Positions 17,777 to 25,755 of a DNA stretch of 64,000 nt are shown here, piece after piece. Position numbers and translations under genes: made by a program. The notes below the pieces were generated by a model, which saw nothing but the letters and a program-made list of their open reading frames with translations, was not told the DNA's origin and made no database searches. The DNA comes from DASQFQ01 sp963811595 (GTDB lineage: Bacteria; Actinomycetota; Thermoleophilia; Solirubrobacterales; Solirubrobacteraceae), in contig CAWERW010000013.1 of assembly GCA_963811595.1 (NCBI GenBank), forward strand, positions 248,001 through 312,000. The letters are read 5' to 3'. The first letter of the stretch is position 1. Every line of letters begins with the position of its first letter.

Positions 17777-18999
17777 GGCCGCGAGGCTAGCGCGTCAGAG
17801 GTGTGACAGGGCCGGGCGAGCCGCGAGCCGGCGGGCGCCCCGTCGACCGGCTCGACGGCGACCGCCAGGCGCGCCGCGGCGCCGAACCAGCGCACGTGCT
17901 CGTGCACGACGTCGACCTCGAGCACGTGGTCGCCCGGCGTCTCGGGCGCCTCCACCGCGAGCATCACCACCGTCGCCTGGCCCGGCGCGACCGCCTCCTC
18001 GAACGGGGTGCGCAGGCCCTCGGGCACGACGGTCTCCGTGCCGTCGGCGCTCAGCCAGCGGTAGGCGAGGCGGATCAGCGGCGCGGCGTGGTGGGCGGGC
18101 GGCCACGTCTCACCGCCGAGGTTGCGCACGACGACCTCGAGGTAGGCGTGCGTGCCGGCCGCCAGCGTCGCGCGCGCCGGTGAGATCTCGATCTCCGCCG
18201 CGTAGGCGTCGGCGGACACCTCGCGGGAGGTGAGCAGCCGCGCCGCCTCGTGGGTGGAGACGCGCGGCGCGGGCGGCACCGCGACCGGCGCGACGGGGGC
18301 CGGCGCCGCGACGCGCTCGATCAACGCGCGGTCGGCGGCGGGGACCGGGCGGGTCTCCACCCCCGTCCAGCGCTCGGGCAGCGCGAGCGCGTTGACGGCG
18401 TAGGCCTCGGTGGTGAGGCCGGGCTCCACGCGCTCGCGCTCGAGCGCGGTCGCGAGCCGCTCGGCGGCCGGGGAGGCGGCGTAGCGCAGGTGGTGGATCG
18501 GGGCGTCCGGCACGCGCCGGCGCTCCCCGAGCACCTCGATGCACGAATGCGGAAGGCCCGTGAAGGTCCACAGGCCGGGCACGTTGCGGACGAGGCGGGG
18601 CTGGTAGTCGGGGAACCACGGATGGCTCGCGATGTAGCGCTCGCGGGTGGGGAAGAGGTTGCGCCGGGGGAGCAGCTGGAGGGCGTGCCGGCGATCGCGG
18701 ACGAGCTCGGGCAGCTGCTCGAGCAGCGCCGCGCCCGGGAGCTCGTCGTCGTCGAGGCGCAGGATCCAATCGCCGCGGCACTGGTGATGCAGCCAGGCGA
18801 TGTGGCTCTCGGCGGTGCCGGTGAAGTCGACGAGGTAGGGGCGGTCGACGAGGTCGGCGCAGGCGCTCAGCACCGGCTCGGCGCGGCGCGAGTCGACCCC
18901 GAGGACGATCTCGTCCGCGACCGGTCGCAGCAGCGCCAGGATGGCGCGCACGCTCGCGCCGTCCCGGCTGGCGACCATGCAGACCGAAAGCGAATCCAT
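17773..18999 (-). CDS. Family 2-like glycosyltransferase with C-terminal Ig-like (CARDB/NEW1-type) domain
   Basis: 408 residues from ATG 18999. The N-terminal half reads SLSVCMVASRDGASVRAILA with the metal site ILRLDDDELPGAALLEQLP (about residue 85) and the later FPDYQPRLVRNVPGLWTF, a pattern of GT2 enzymes of the WaaE/KdtX kind. After a proline-rich linker (about 245-265) there is a beta-sandwich-like region (about 275-395: IEISPARATLAAGTHAYLEV, VRNLGGETWPP, DHVLEVDVVHEHVRWFG) that resembles bacterial Ig-like domains found in sugar-binding enzymes. No signal peptide is visible, so the Ig-like domain would be cytoplasmic, which is unusual. Divergent from the efflux pump at 19048. Confidence 0.8.
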   Translation of the reverse strand: MDSLSVCMVASRDGASVRAILALLRPVADEIVLGVDSRRAEPVLSACADLVDRPYLVDFTGTAESHIAWLHHQCRGDWILRLDDDELPGAALLEQLPELVRDRRHALQLLPRRNLFPTRERYIASHPWFPDYQPRLVRNVPGLWTFTGLPHSCIEVLGERRRVPDAPIHHLRYAASPAAERLATALERERVEPGLTTEAYAVNALALPERWTGVETRPVPAADRALIERVAAPAPVAPVAVPPAPRVSTHEAARLLTSREVSADAYAAEIEISPARATLAAGTHAYLEVVVRNLGGETWPPAHHAAPLIRLAYRWLSADGTETVVPEGLRTPFEEAVAPGQATVVMLAVEAPETPGDHVLEVDVVHEHVRWFGAAARLAVAVEPVDGAPAGSRLARPCHTSDALASRP

Positions 19000-19047
19000 T
19001 CGGCGCGCATCTTCTCGCAGCCTTGACGGCCCTGTCAGGCTCGGGCC

Positions 19048-20637
19048 ATGCCCGACGCCCGCACCAAGCGCCTGACGCTGGTGGCGTGCGTGCTCGGCAC
19101 CTCCGTCGTGTTCCTCGACGGCACCGTGGTCAACGTCGCGCTGCCCGCGATCCGCGACGACCTCGACACCGGGCTCGCGGCGCAGCAGTGGATCGTCGAG
19201 GCCTACCTGCTGACGCTGGGGTCGCTGCTGCTCGTCGGCGGCTCGCTCGGCGACCTGCTGGGGCGGCGGAAGATGTTCGCCGTCGGGCTCGCCGGCTTCG
19301 GGGTGACCTCCGTGCTGTGCGCGCTCGCGCCGACCGCCGAGCTGCTGATCGCGGCGCGGGCGCTGCAGGGGTGCGCGGGGGCGCTGCTCGTGCCGGCGTC
19401 GCTGGCGGTCATCACCGCGACCTTCCCGGACGACGAGCGCGGCGCGGCGATCGGCACGTGGACGGCGTGGGGCGGGATCGCGGTGGTGTTCGGACCGCTC
19501 GGCGGCGGGCTGCTCATCGACTACGCCACGTGGCGCTGGATCTTCGCCATCAACGTGCCGCTCGTGATCGCGACGCTGCTGATCGTCCGCGCGGCGGTGC
19601 AGGAGTCCGTCGACGAGGAGTCCACCCACCGCATCGACTACCTCGGCGCGGTGCTCGTGGCGCTCGGGCTCGCGGGGCCGGTGTTCGCGCTGATCGAGCA
19701 GCCGGTCTACGGCTTCGGCGACCCGATCGTGTGGGTCCCCGGGGTCGTGGGGTTCGTGCTGCTGGGGCTGTTCGTGCTCCACGAGCGGCGCTCGGACCAC
19801 CCGATGCTGCCGCTCTCGATCTTCCGCTCGCGCAACTTCGCGGTCGGCAACATCGCGACGCTGCTCGTCTACGGCGGGTTCTCGGCGGCGACGTTCTTCG
19901 TCGCGATCTTCCTCCAGCAGGTGGCGGGCTACAGCGCGGTGGCGGCGGGGCTGACGCTGCTGCCGATCACCGTGTTCATGTTCACGCTGTCGCGCCGCTG
20001 GGGCGCGCTGTCGGACCGCATCGGCCCGCGGCTGCTCATGGGGATCGGGCCGATCCTGGCCGGCTCGGGGCTGGTGTGGATGGGGCAGCTCAGCACCGAC
20101 GTCGACTACTGGATCGACCTGTTCCCGGCTGTGGTGCTGTTCTCGATCGGGCTGTCGATGACGGTCGCGCCGCTCACCAACACGGTGCTCGGCGCGGTCC
20201 CGCAGCACAACGCCGGCGTGGCCAGCGGCGCCAACAACGCGATCTCGCGCGTGGCGGGACTGCTGGCGATCGCGGCGGTCGGGGCGGTGGTGGCGGCGCA
20301 GTTCGGCTCGAAGCTCGACGAGGAGCTGGCGGGACGGTCGCTCGACCCCGCGGCGCGCGCGGCGGTGGCGGAGGTCAAGGCGCGGCCGCTGTCGGGCGGC
20401 GTGCCGGGGCGGCCGGAGCTCGACGAGCCGGTCGAGGCGGCGTCGGTGCGCGCCTACCGGGTCGGCCTCGCGGTCGGCGGCGGCCTGACGATCCTCGGCG
20501 GCGTGATCTCGCTCCTGTTCATCGTCAACCCGGCGCGCCCGCGCGCGACGCAGCGGGCCGAGGCGCACGGCGCGTCGACGCTCGTCTACCCGTGCCCGGA
20601 GCGCCAGCGCGAGGCTGAGGCCGCGCTCGCGGGCTAG
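19048..20637 (+). CDS. MFS drug/solute efflux transporter, DHA2 (EmrB/QacA) family, 14 TM
   Basis: 529 residues with the 14-segment layout of the DHA2 family. Visible motifs are LDGTVVNVALPAIRDDL (motif D1 region, with the membrane Asp), GSLGDLLGRRKMF (motif A) and VFGPLGGGLLIDY (motif C of antiporters). It would export drugs or toxic metabolites with proton exchange. No regulator lies next to it. The short gap upstream holds an imperfect inverted repeat (TTGAC...TGTCA, about 19023-19037) that could be an operator, with low confidence. The C-terminal tail is charged and cytoplasmic. Confidence 0.92.
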   Translation: MPDARTKRLTLVACVLGTSVVFLDGTVVNVALPAIRDDLDTGLAAQQWIVEAYLLTLGSLLLVGGSLGDLLGRRKMFAVGLAGFGVTSVLCALAPTAELLIAARALQGCAGALLVPASLAVITATFPDDERGAAIGTWTAWGGIAVVFGPLGGGLLIDYATWRWIFAINVPLVIATLLIVRAAVQESVDEESTHRIDYLGAVLVALGLAGPVFALIEQPVYGFGDPIVWVPGVVGFVLLGLFVLHERRSDHPMLPLSIFRSRNFAVGNIATLLVYGGFSAATFFVAIFLQQVAGYSAVAAGLTLLPITVFMFTLSRRWGALSDRIGPRLLMGIGPILAGSGLVWMGQLSTDVDYWIDLFPAVVLFSIGLSMTVAPLTNTVLGAVPQHNAGVASGANNAISRVAGLLAIAAVGAVVAAQFGSKLDEELAGRSLDPAARAAVAEVKARPLSGGVPGRPELDEPVEAASVRAYRVGLAVGGGLTILGGVISLLFIVNPARPRATQRAEAHGASTLVYPCPERQREAEAALAG

Positions 20638-20646
20638 CCTTCGGGC

Positions 20647-21690
20647 ATGCCGCGCCGCCCGGCCACGCCCCGCCGCCTCTGGCGGTGGCTCGATCGCAAG
20701 CTCCCGACCTTCTCGCCGACCGTGGTGCGGCGCGGCGCGGAGGTCGCGCTCGCGGCGCTCACGTTCATCGTCTTCACCGGTGCCGCCGTGCGCCTCACCG
20801 GCTCCGGGCTCGGCTGCCCGGACTGGCCCAAGTGCTACGGGGGCGTCGCACCGCCGCTGGAGACGCACGCGTGGATCGAGTTCGGCAACCGGCTCATCTC
20901 GGGCCTCGTCGGCCTCGTCGCGTTCGGCGCGGCGTTCATGGCGTGGCGGCGGCGGCCGTTCCGGCGCGACCTCTGGCGGTTGAGCGTGCTGCTCCCGCTG
21001 GGCGTGCTGGCGCAGGCGGTGCTGGGCGGGTTCACGGTCATCTACCACCTCGCGCCCGGCTTCGTGATGGGTCATTACGCGCTGGCGATGCTGATGCTCG
21101 CGGCGGCGGTCGCGCTCGTCTGGCGTGCGCGCTACGCGCCGGGCGAGCGGCCGCGCTCGCTCGACCGTGTCGCGGTGTGGGCGGTGCGCGCGCTGCTGGC
21201 TCTGGGCGCGCTGACGATCTTCTTGGGCACCGTCGCGACAGCGGCCGGCCCGCATGCGGGCGGGGCGGGCACGGGCGACGAGATCGACCGGCTCGAGTGG
21301 AAGGGCCTGGAGACGCTCGACTGGGCGATCAAGCAGCACGGGCGGATCGCCACCGTGCTCGGGATCGCGGTCGTGGCGGTCTACCTGCTGCTGCGCCGGC
21401 GGGGCGCGCCCGAGGACGTCAAGCGCCCGGTCGCGCTCACCGCCGTGCTGCTGGCGGTCCAGGGCGCGGTCGGCGGGATCCAGTACCTGCTCGAGGTTCC
21501 GGCCGAGATCGTGTGGGTGCACGTCGTGCTCGCGGCGCTGACGTGGATCGCGCTGCTGTGGGCGACCGCCGCCGCGGGGCGGCCGGCGCCGGCGTCAATG
21601 GCGCTTCCAGCCGCCTCCGAAGAAGCGGCTGAGGCGCCCGCCGCGGACGTTGGCGCGGTACTCCGGGGCTCCGGGCGCGTAGTCCGTTAG
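20647..21690 (+). CDS. ctaA: Heme A synthase (COX15/CtaA family)
   Basis: 347 residues with eight predicted membrane segments. It oxidises heme O to heme A for cytochrome c oxidase in the cytoplasmic membrane. Family signs: TGAAVRLTGSGLGCPDWPKC with the cysteine pair of the type that uses an external disulfide, HYALAMLML, GTVATAAGPHAGG, KQHGRIATVLG and WVHVVLAALTW, giving three of the usual heme-ligand histidines. The first ligand motif, E-x-x-H-R in Bacillus, reads EFGNR here; I recall Asn at this place in actinobacterial homologues. The last ~32 codons lie over the convergent PRC-barrel gene (96-base overlap) and read as low-complexity Ala/Glu, probably a fortuitous tail. Confidence 0.93.
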   Translation: MPRRPATPRRLWRWLDRKLPTFSPTVVRRGAEVALAALTFIVFTGAAVRLTGSGLGCPDWPKCYGGVAPPLETHAWIEFGNRLISGLVGLVAFGAAFMAWRRRPFRRDLWRLSVLLPLGVLAQAVLGGFTVIYHLAPGFVMGHYALAMLMLAAAVALVWRARYAPGERPRSLDRVAVWAVRALLALGALTIFLGTVATAAGPHAGGAGTGDEIDRLEWKGLETLDWAIKQHGRIATVLGIAVVAVYLLLRRRGAPEDVKRPVALTAVLLAVQGAVGGIQYLLEVPAEIVWVHVVLAALTWIALLWATAAAGRPAPASMALPAASEEAAEAPAADVGAVLRGSGRVVR

Positions 21691-21939
21691 CTCGGTCGCG
21701 GCCTGCGCCGCGTCGATGGTGAGCGTGACGCGGCGCTCGGCGATGCGGGCGACCTCCGGCGCGTCGACCCACAGCAGCCCGCCGTCGGTGCGCATGACGA
21801 TCCCGTCGAAGATGTTCTCCTTCTTGTTCTCGATCACGCGCTCGACGGTGCCGAGCTCGACGTCGTCGGACGCGAAGATGTGCGTGCCCGGCTGCAGCGC
21901 CGTGTAGGCGATCGGGTCGCCATGGTCGGCGCTCGTCAT
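21595..21939 (-). CDS. PRC-barrel domain protein
   Basis: 114 residues from ATG 21939. YTALQPGTHIFASDDVELG, VERVIENKKENIFDGIVM and LLWVDAPEVARIAERRVTL form the strand pattern of a PRC-barrel like those in small actinobacterial stress proteins. The C-terminus is basic (RGGRLSRFFGGGWKRH). It follows the carbonic anhydrase gene after 11 bases and could be co-transcribed. Function is unknown; PRC-barrels usually bind RNA or protein partners. It overlaps the 3' end of ctaA on the other strand. Confidence 0.8.
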   Translation of the reverse strand: MTSADHGDPIAYTALQPGTHIFASDDVELGTVERVIENKKENIFDGIVMRTDGGLLWVDAPEVARIAERRVTLTIDAAQAATELTDYAPGAPEYRANVRGGRLSRFFGGGWKRH

Positions 21940-21950
21940 GCGCGGGGAGG

Positions 21951-22442
21951 TTACGTGACCTCGCGCAGCTTCCCGGTCTCGACCTCGTAGACGAACCCGC
22001 GCACGGAGTCCTTCTTGGGGATGAACGGGCTGTCCTCGATCTTGGCGATCGAGTCGCGGACGTCGCCGTCGAGGTCCGGGAACGCCTGGGCGCGCCACTC
22101 GGGCGCCTCGCCGGTCTCGTCCTCGAGCTTCTGCGCGAACTGCTCGTCTGTGAAGGTGAGCATGCCGCAGTCGGTGTGGTGGATGAGGATGATCTCCTCG
22201 GTCCCGAGCAGGTTCTGGGAGATCGCGAGCGAGCGGATCTCGTCGTCGGTCACGACGCCGCCGGCGTTGCGGATCACGTGGGCGTCGCCCTCCTCGAGGC
22301 CGAGCGCGCCGTAGGGGTTGAGGCGCGCGTCCATGCAGGCGAGCACGGCGACCTTCTTGGCGGGCGGAAGCGGGAGCTCACCCTTGTCGAAGCCTGCCGC
22401 GTAGGCCTCGTTGTTCTTGAGCAGCTCGTCCGTGATCGACAT
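21951..22442 (-). CDS. Beta-class carbonic anhydrase (Rv1284-like)
   Basis: 163 residues, a short beta-carbonic anhydrase that hydrates CO2 to bicarbonate in the cytoplasm. The zinc ligands and catalytic pair are intact: ACMDAR (Cys and the Asp-Arg dyad) and HHTDCGML (His and Cys). AHVIRNAGGVVTDDEIRSLA and the C-terminal GFVYEVETGKLREVT closely follow the mycobacterial Rv1284 type as I remember it. I chose ATG 22442 because AAAGG lies about ten bases upstream and the protein then opens MSITDELLKNN; an upstream in-frame ATG at 22475 would add eleven residues that do not fit the family. Confidence 0.95.
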   Translation of the reverse strand: MSITDELLKNNEAYAAGFDKGELPLPPAKKVAVLACMDARLNPYGALGLEEGDAHVIRNAGGVVTDDEIRSLAISQNLLGTEEIILIHHTDCGMLTFTDEQFAQKLEDETGEAPEWRAQAFPDLDGDVRDSIAKIEDSPFIPKKDSVRGFVYEVETGKLREVT

Positions 22443-22502
22443 GCGGAAGCCTTTCTGGTGGGGAGACCGCCCCATTCTTGCAAAACCGGGTCCGTATTCG
22501 AG

Positions 22503-22919
22503 CTATTTTCGATCGGGCGGCAGCGGCACGTCCGCGGGCGACTTCGGCTCGTCGTCGTCCCAGCTCAGGAAGGCCTGCCCGTCGCGGCCCTCGTGGGGCG
22601 TCGCGCCGCCGATCGCGATGAGCGCGAGCCGGGCGGTGCCGCGGTTGCTCAGCTGGCGGCGGACCTCGGGCGCGACGCGGACGGCGTCACCGGGGCCGAG
22701 CGTGTGCTCCTCCTCGCCCTCGATCGCGAGCGTGAGCTCGCCCTCGAGCACCAGGTAGGCCTCCTCCTGGCGCTCGTGGCGGTGGATGCGGCCGCGCTGG
22801 CCGGGCTCGAGCAGCAGCAGGTTGAGGCCGAACGACTCGAGCCCGAGCTCCTTGCGCAGGCGGACGAAGCGCTCGCCGGCCTCGAGGTCGAGCTTGGCGA
22901 ACGAGATGCCGGGTTCCAT
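22503..22919 (-). CDS. Cupin domain protein
   Basis: 138 residues. A single cupin barrel is visible: the first metal motif in PGQRGRIHRHERQEEAYLVLEG (two His and Glu), then GEEEHTLGPGDAVRVAP and a degenerate second motif. Such small cupins bind a metal and may act as isomerases, dioxygenases or sensors; none can be chosen. The C-terminal tail (DDDEPKSPADVPLPPDRK) is disordered and acidic. It lies upstream of the carbonic anhydrase on the same strand after a 60-base gap, and divergent from the coiled-coil gene at 22943. Confidence 0.82.
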   Translation of the reverse strand: MEPGISFAKLDLEAGERFVRLRKELGLESFGLNLLLLEPGQRGRIHRHERQEEAYLVLEGELTLAIEGEEEHTLGPGDAVRVAPEVRRQLSNRGTARLALIAIGGATPHEGRDGQAFLSWDDDEPKSPADVPLPPDRK

Positions 22920-22942
22920 CGGCGGCAGGTTACGCTCGGGCG

Positions 22943-23950
22943 ATGCTCGAGGAGGCCGACGAGCTCTACGGACTGCCGCTCGACGAGTTCACCGCCGCGC
23001 GCGACGCGCTGGCGAAGCGGCTGCGCGGCGAGAAGCGCCGCGAGGACGCCGACGCCGTCAAGGCGCTGAAGCGCCCGAGCGTCGCGGCGGGCGCGATCAA
23101 CCTCGCGGTCCGCGAGCACGGCGCCGACGACCTGCTCGCCGCGGGCGAGGAGCTGCGCTCCGCCCACGAGGCGCTGCTCGAGGGCTCGGGCGACGCGGCC
23201 GCGGTCCGCGCCGCCACGGAGCGCGAGCGCGCCGCGGTGCGCGAGCTCGCCCGGCTGGCGCTCGGCGACGACGCCTCCGCGGCGACGGAGGAGAAGGTCC
23301 GCGAGACGCTCCACGCCGCCGCGGTCGACGACGACGTCCGCGAGCTGCTGGTGGCGGGCCGCCTGGAGCGCGAGGCCGAGGCGGGGGTCGACGCGATGGA
23401 GCTGATGGCGGCGGCCGGCACGAAGTCGCGTGGTTCTGGCTCGAAGTCGGGCTCCGCCGGCGCGAAGTCGGGCTCCGCCGGGGGCAAAGCCGGCACGAAG
23501 TCGGGCGGCGCCGGCGCACGAACGGCTCGCACTGAGGGCAAGTCCGGCACGAAGTCGGGCTCCTCCGGCGCAAAAAAGGGCTCCGGCGGGGGCAAAGCCG
23601 GCACGACGTCGGGCTCCGCGGGCACGAAGAAGGGCTCCGCCGGGGCCAAGTCCGAGACGGAGGCGGGCCCCTCCGAGGCCGAGCTCCGCCGCGCGCGGGC
23701 GGCCGAGCGCGCGCAGGAGGCGGCCAACCGGGCGGTCACCGCTCAGCGCGAGGCGGAGGAGGTCGCCGAGCGTGCGCGGGCAGCGCTCGCGGAGGCCGAG
23801 GACGCCGCGCGCAAGGCGCGCGCCGTCGTCGAGGACCTCGAGGGCCACGAGCGGCAGGCGCGCCGGGCGGTCAAGGAGGCCGAGGCCGACGCCGAGCGGC
23901 GCCGCACCGAGGCCCGCCGCGCGGTCAAGGCCGCCGAGGCACGCGCCTGA
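22943..23950 (+). CDS. Hypothetical protein with Gly/Ser/Lys repeat linker and C-terminal coiled coil
   Basis: 335 residues of a type I know only as a hypothetical protein of actinobacteria. The N-terminal ~150 residues are helical (YGLPLDEFTAARDALAKRLR, KALKRPSVAAGAINLAVREHG). Residues about 155-235 are a low-complexity basic linker built from repeats such as GTKSG, GSAGAKSG and GGKAG. The remainder is a long Ala/Glu/Arg coiled coil (EAELRRARAAERAQEAANRA...). The linker resembles histone-H1-like tails that bind DNA, but that is only a resemblance. Its 3' end runs into two tandem hairpin repeats. Confidence 0.7.
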   Translation: MLEEADELYGLPLDEFTAARDALAKRLRGEKRREDADAVKALKRPSVAAGAINLAVREHGADDLLAAGEELRSAHEALLEGSGDAAAVRAATERERAAVRELARLALGDDASAATEEKVRETLHAAAVDDDVRELLVAGRLEREAEAGVDAMELMAAAGTKSRGSGSKSGSAGAKSGSAGGKAGTKSGGAGARTARTEGKSGTKSGSSGAKKGSGGGKAGTTSGSAGTKKGSAGAKSETEAGPSEAELRRARAAERAQEAANRAVTAQREAEEVAERARAALAEAEDAARKARAVVEDLEGHERQARRAVKEAEADAERRRTEARRAVKAAEARA

Positions 23951-24071
23951 GCCGACTAACTGCGCCCTCGGCGCGAAGGCGGCCTCGAGGGCGCAGAAAC
24001 TCGTCCCTCAGCCGAGTTACTGCGCCCTCGGCCGCGGAAACGGCCTCGAGGGCGCAGAAACTCGTCCCTCA
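23951..24071. repeat. Two tandem ~60-bp repeats, each a long hairpin
   Basis: Unit 1 (23951-24010) and unit 2 (24011-24071) share the cores ACTGCGCCCTCGG and CCTCGAGGGCGCAGAAACTC. Each folds on itself: CTGCGCCCTCG pairs with CGAGGGCGCAG (11 bp). In unit 2 the stem extends with GAGTT/AACTC across one A-A mismatch and has an inner GCCG/CGGC stem. The repeats lie between the coiled-coil gene and the convergent acidic small gene, so they could be bidirectional terminators, REP-like elements or RNA-processing sites. Confidence 0.75.
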
Positions 24072-24110
24072 GGGCGCACCGCTCCGGGCTCTCCCTCAAT
24101 GCGCCGTTTC

Positions 24111-24257
24111 CTACCCGTCCTCGTCCGCGTCGTCGTCCGAGCGGGACTCCTCGGCTTCGGACTCGTCCGGCTCCTCCGCGTCCTCCGACACCCGCTCGTC
24201 GTGCTCGCGCAGCGCGTCGCGGGTGTGGTCGATGTCCGGCCGCGGCCGCTCCCCCAT
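24111..24257 (-). CDS. Small acidic hypothetical protein coupled to the oxidoreductase gene
   Basis: 48 residues. The start ATG overlaps the stop of the upstream reductase (TGATG), so it would be made by translational coupling. The N-terminus MGERPRPDIDHTRDALREHD is followed by a strongly acidic tail (EDAEEPDESEAEESRSDDD). No fold or function is recognised; the composition suggests a disordered protein. The downstream side faces the hairpin repeats. Confidence 0.5.
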   Translation of the reverse strand: MGERPRPDIDHTRDALREHDERVSEDAEEPDESEAEESRSDDDADEDG

Positions 24258-25249
24258 CACGACACCTTCACGACGGTCCGGCCCACGCCCTTGCCGGCGA
24301 GCACGTCGTCGAGGAACGCGTCGACGTCGTCGAGCGCGATCTCGCGGGTGATGCTCTCGTCGAGGCCGTTCGGGCGCAGGTCGTCCGCCAGGCGGTCCCA
24401 GACGCGGCGGCGGACGTCGTCGGGCGTGTTGACCGAGTCGACGCCGAGCAGCGAGACAGCGCGGAGGATGAACGGGAAGACCGTCGTCTCCAGCGAGGTC
24501 CCGCCGGTCAGCCCGCTGGCCGCCACCGCGCCGCCGTACTTCGTCGTCCGCAGCGCGTACGCCAAGGCCTTCCCGCCGACCGGGTCGACGACCGCCGCCC
24601 AGCGCTCGGACTCCATCGGCTTCTTCGACTCCTCGGAGGTCTCGTCGCGGGAGAGCACGTCGGAGGCGCCCAGCTCGCGCAGCCAGTCCGCCTCGTCGGG
24701 CTTGCCGGTCGCCGCGACGACCTCGAACCCGCGCGCGGCCAGGATCCCCACCGCGGTGGAGCCCACGCCGCCGGACGCGCCGAGCACGAGCACCGGGCCG
24801 TCGCCTGGCTCCACGCCGTGCTCCTCGAGCCGCTGCACCGACAGCGCCGCGGTGAAGCCCGCGGTGCCGAGCGCCATCGCCTGGCGCGTGCTCAGGCCCT
24901 CGGGGAGCGGCACCACCCACTCGCCCGGCACCCGCGCGTACTCCGCGAAGCCGCCGTGGTGGGCGACGCCGAGGTCGTGGCCGTGCACGATCACCTCGGA
25001 CCCCTCGCCCTCGCCCTCGACCACGGTGCCGGCGAGGTCGACGCCCGGCACCAGCGGCGAGATCTGCGCCACGCGGCCCTTGGGCGAGACCGCCAGCGCG
25101 TCCTTGTAGTTCACGCTCGACCAGTCGACCCGGACGACGGTGTCGCCGTCGGGGAGGTCATCCGCGCGCAGGTCCTGAAGCCCCCGCGCGACGTCGTCTT
25201 CCTGCTTCTCCGCGACCAGCGCGCGGAAGGTTTCGGGGAGTGCGCTCAT
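24257..25249 (-). CDS. Zinc-free MDR oxidoreductase, acrylyl-CoA reductase (AcuI/YhdH) family
   Basis: 330 residues. It has the layout of AcuI/YhdH quinone-oxidoreductase-type enzymes: FRALVAEKQEDDVARGLQDL, VRVDWSSVNYKDALA, SPLVPGVDLAGTVVE, the NADPH site VLVLGASGGVGSTAVGILA, and the late SLLGVDSVNTP motif typical of the subgroup. The family reduces acryloyl-CoA to propionyl-CoA with NADPH in the cytoplasm, protecting against this reactive thioester; other enoyl substrates are possible. It is leftward, with the 48-codon gene coupled behind it. Confidence 0.9.
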   Translation of the reverse strand: MSALPETFRALVAEKQEDDVARGLQDLRADDLPDGDTVVRVDWSSVNYKDALAVSPKGRVAQISPLVPGVDLAGTVVEGEGEGSEVIVHGHDLGVAHHGGFAEYARVPGEWVVPLPEGLSTRQAMALGTAGFTAALSVQRLEEHGVEPGDGPVLVLGASGGVGSTAVGILAARGFEVVAATGKPDEADWLRELGASDVLSRDETSEESKKPMESERWAAVVDPVGGKALAYALRTTKYGGAVAASGLTGGTSLETTVFPFILRAVSLLGVDSVNTPDDVRRRVWDRLADDLRPNGLDESITREIALDDVDAFLDDVLAGKGVGRTVVKVS

Positions 25250-25286
25250 GCGGGATGCCTACCCCCGGGAGCGCGCCGGGATAACG

Positions 25287-25706
25287 TCAGGCGGCGCCGC
25301 CGCCGCCCGCCGCGCCTTCCTCCTTGGGCGGAGGGAAGCCGCGCCATGGCACGCGCTTGTTGACCTCTGAGAGGTCCTCGCCCTCGAGATGCGTCTCGAG
25401 CGCCTGTTGCAGCGGCATCTCGGTCTTCGTCTCGTAGGCCTCGGCCATCTTGTCGAAGCTCTCCTGGTCCTGGGAGAACGGCAGGAACGTGCGGCTGATC
25501 TGCTCCGCGTCCTTGTGCGCGCCCAGGATCGCCGGCTCGAGCAGCTCGACCGACTCCTCGGGCGTGCGCCGCGCCACCAGCTGCCCGAAGGCGCGGTTGC
25601 CGATCTTGCGCTGCAGCTCGAGCGCGGGCGCCACGTGCGCCGCGGCGCTCCGTTCCGCCGCCGCCGGCTCGGCCTTGCCCGGCTGGGAGTGATCGTGCTC
25701 GTGCAC
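25287..25706 (-). CDS. Protein with eCIS-cargo-like N-terminal motif (LQRKIGNRAF) and annexin-like helical repeat
   Basis: 139 residues from GTG 25706; an in-frame TTG at 25745 would add 13 residues. From the GTG the protein opens HEHDHSQPGK, a His-rich start I associate with proteins near actinobacterial contractile injection systems. ALELQRKIGNRAFGQLVARR matches the L-Q-R-x-x-G-N-x-A-x-x-x-L motif often found before DUF4157 and other eCIS-linked domains. The following ~65 residues (LLEPAILGAHKDAEQISR ... YETKTEMPLQQALETHLEGE) resemble one annexin-type repeat: GxxKD, then a tyrosine-containing helix and an L-x-x-x-L-x-x-x-L-x-G helix. No injection-system structural gene is in the window. Confidence 0.6.
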   Translation of the reverse strand: MHEHDHSQPGKAEPAAAERSAAAHVAPALELQRKIGNRAFGQLVARRTPEESVELLEPAILGAHKDAEQISRTFLPFSQDQESFDKMAEAYETKTEMPLQQALETHLEGEDLSEVNKRVPWRGFPPPKEEGAAGGGGAA

Positions 25707-25755
25707 CCGGGGAGGGACTCTGCCGGAGCGGGACGTCCAACGCAAGCGGGTGCCC

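Noticed and set aside
23400..23660. Repeat-rich DNA inside the coiled-coil gene resembling a CRISPR or satellite array
   Set aside because: The repeats are irregular, in frame and encode a Gly/Ser/Lys linker; there are no spacers.
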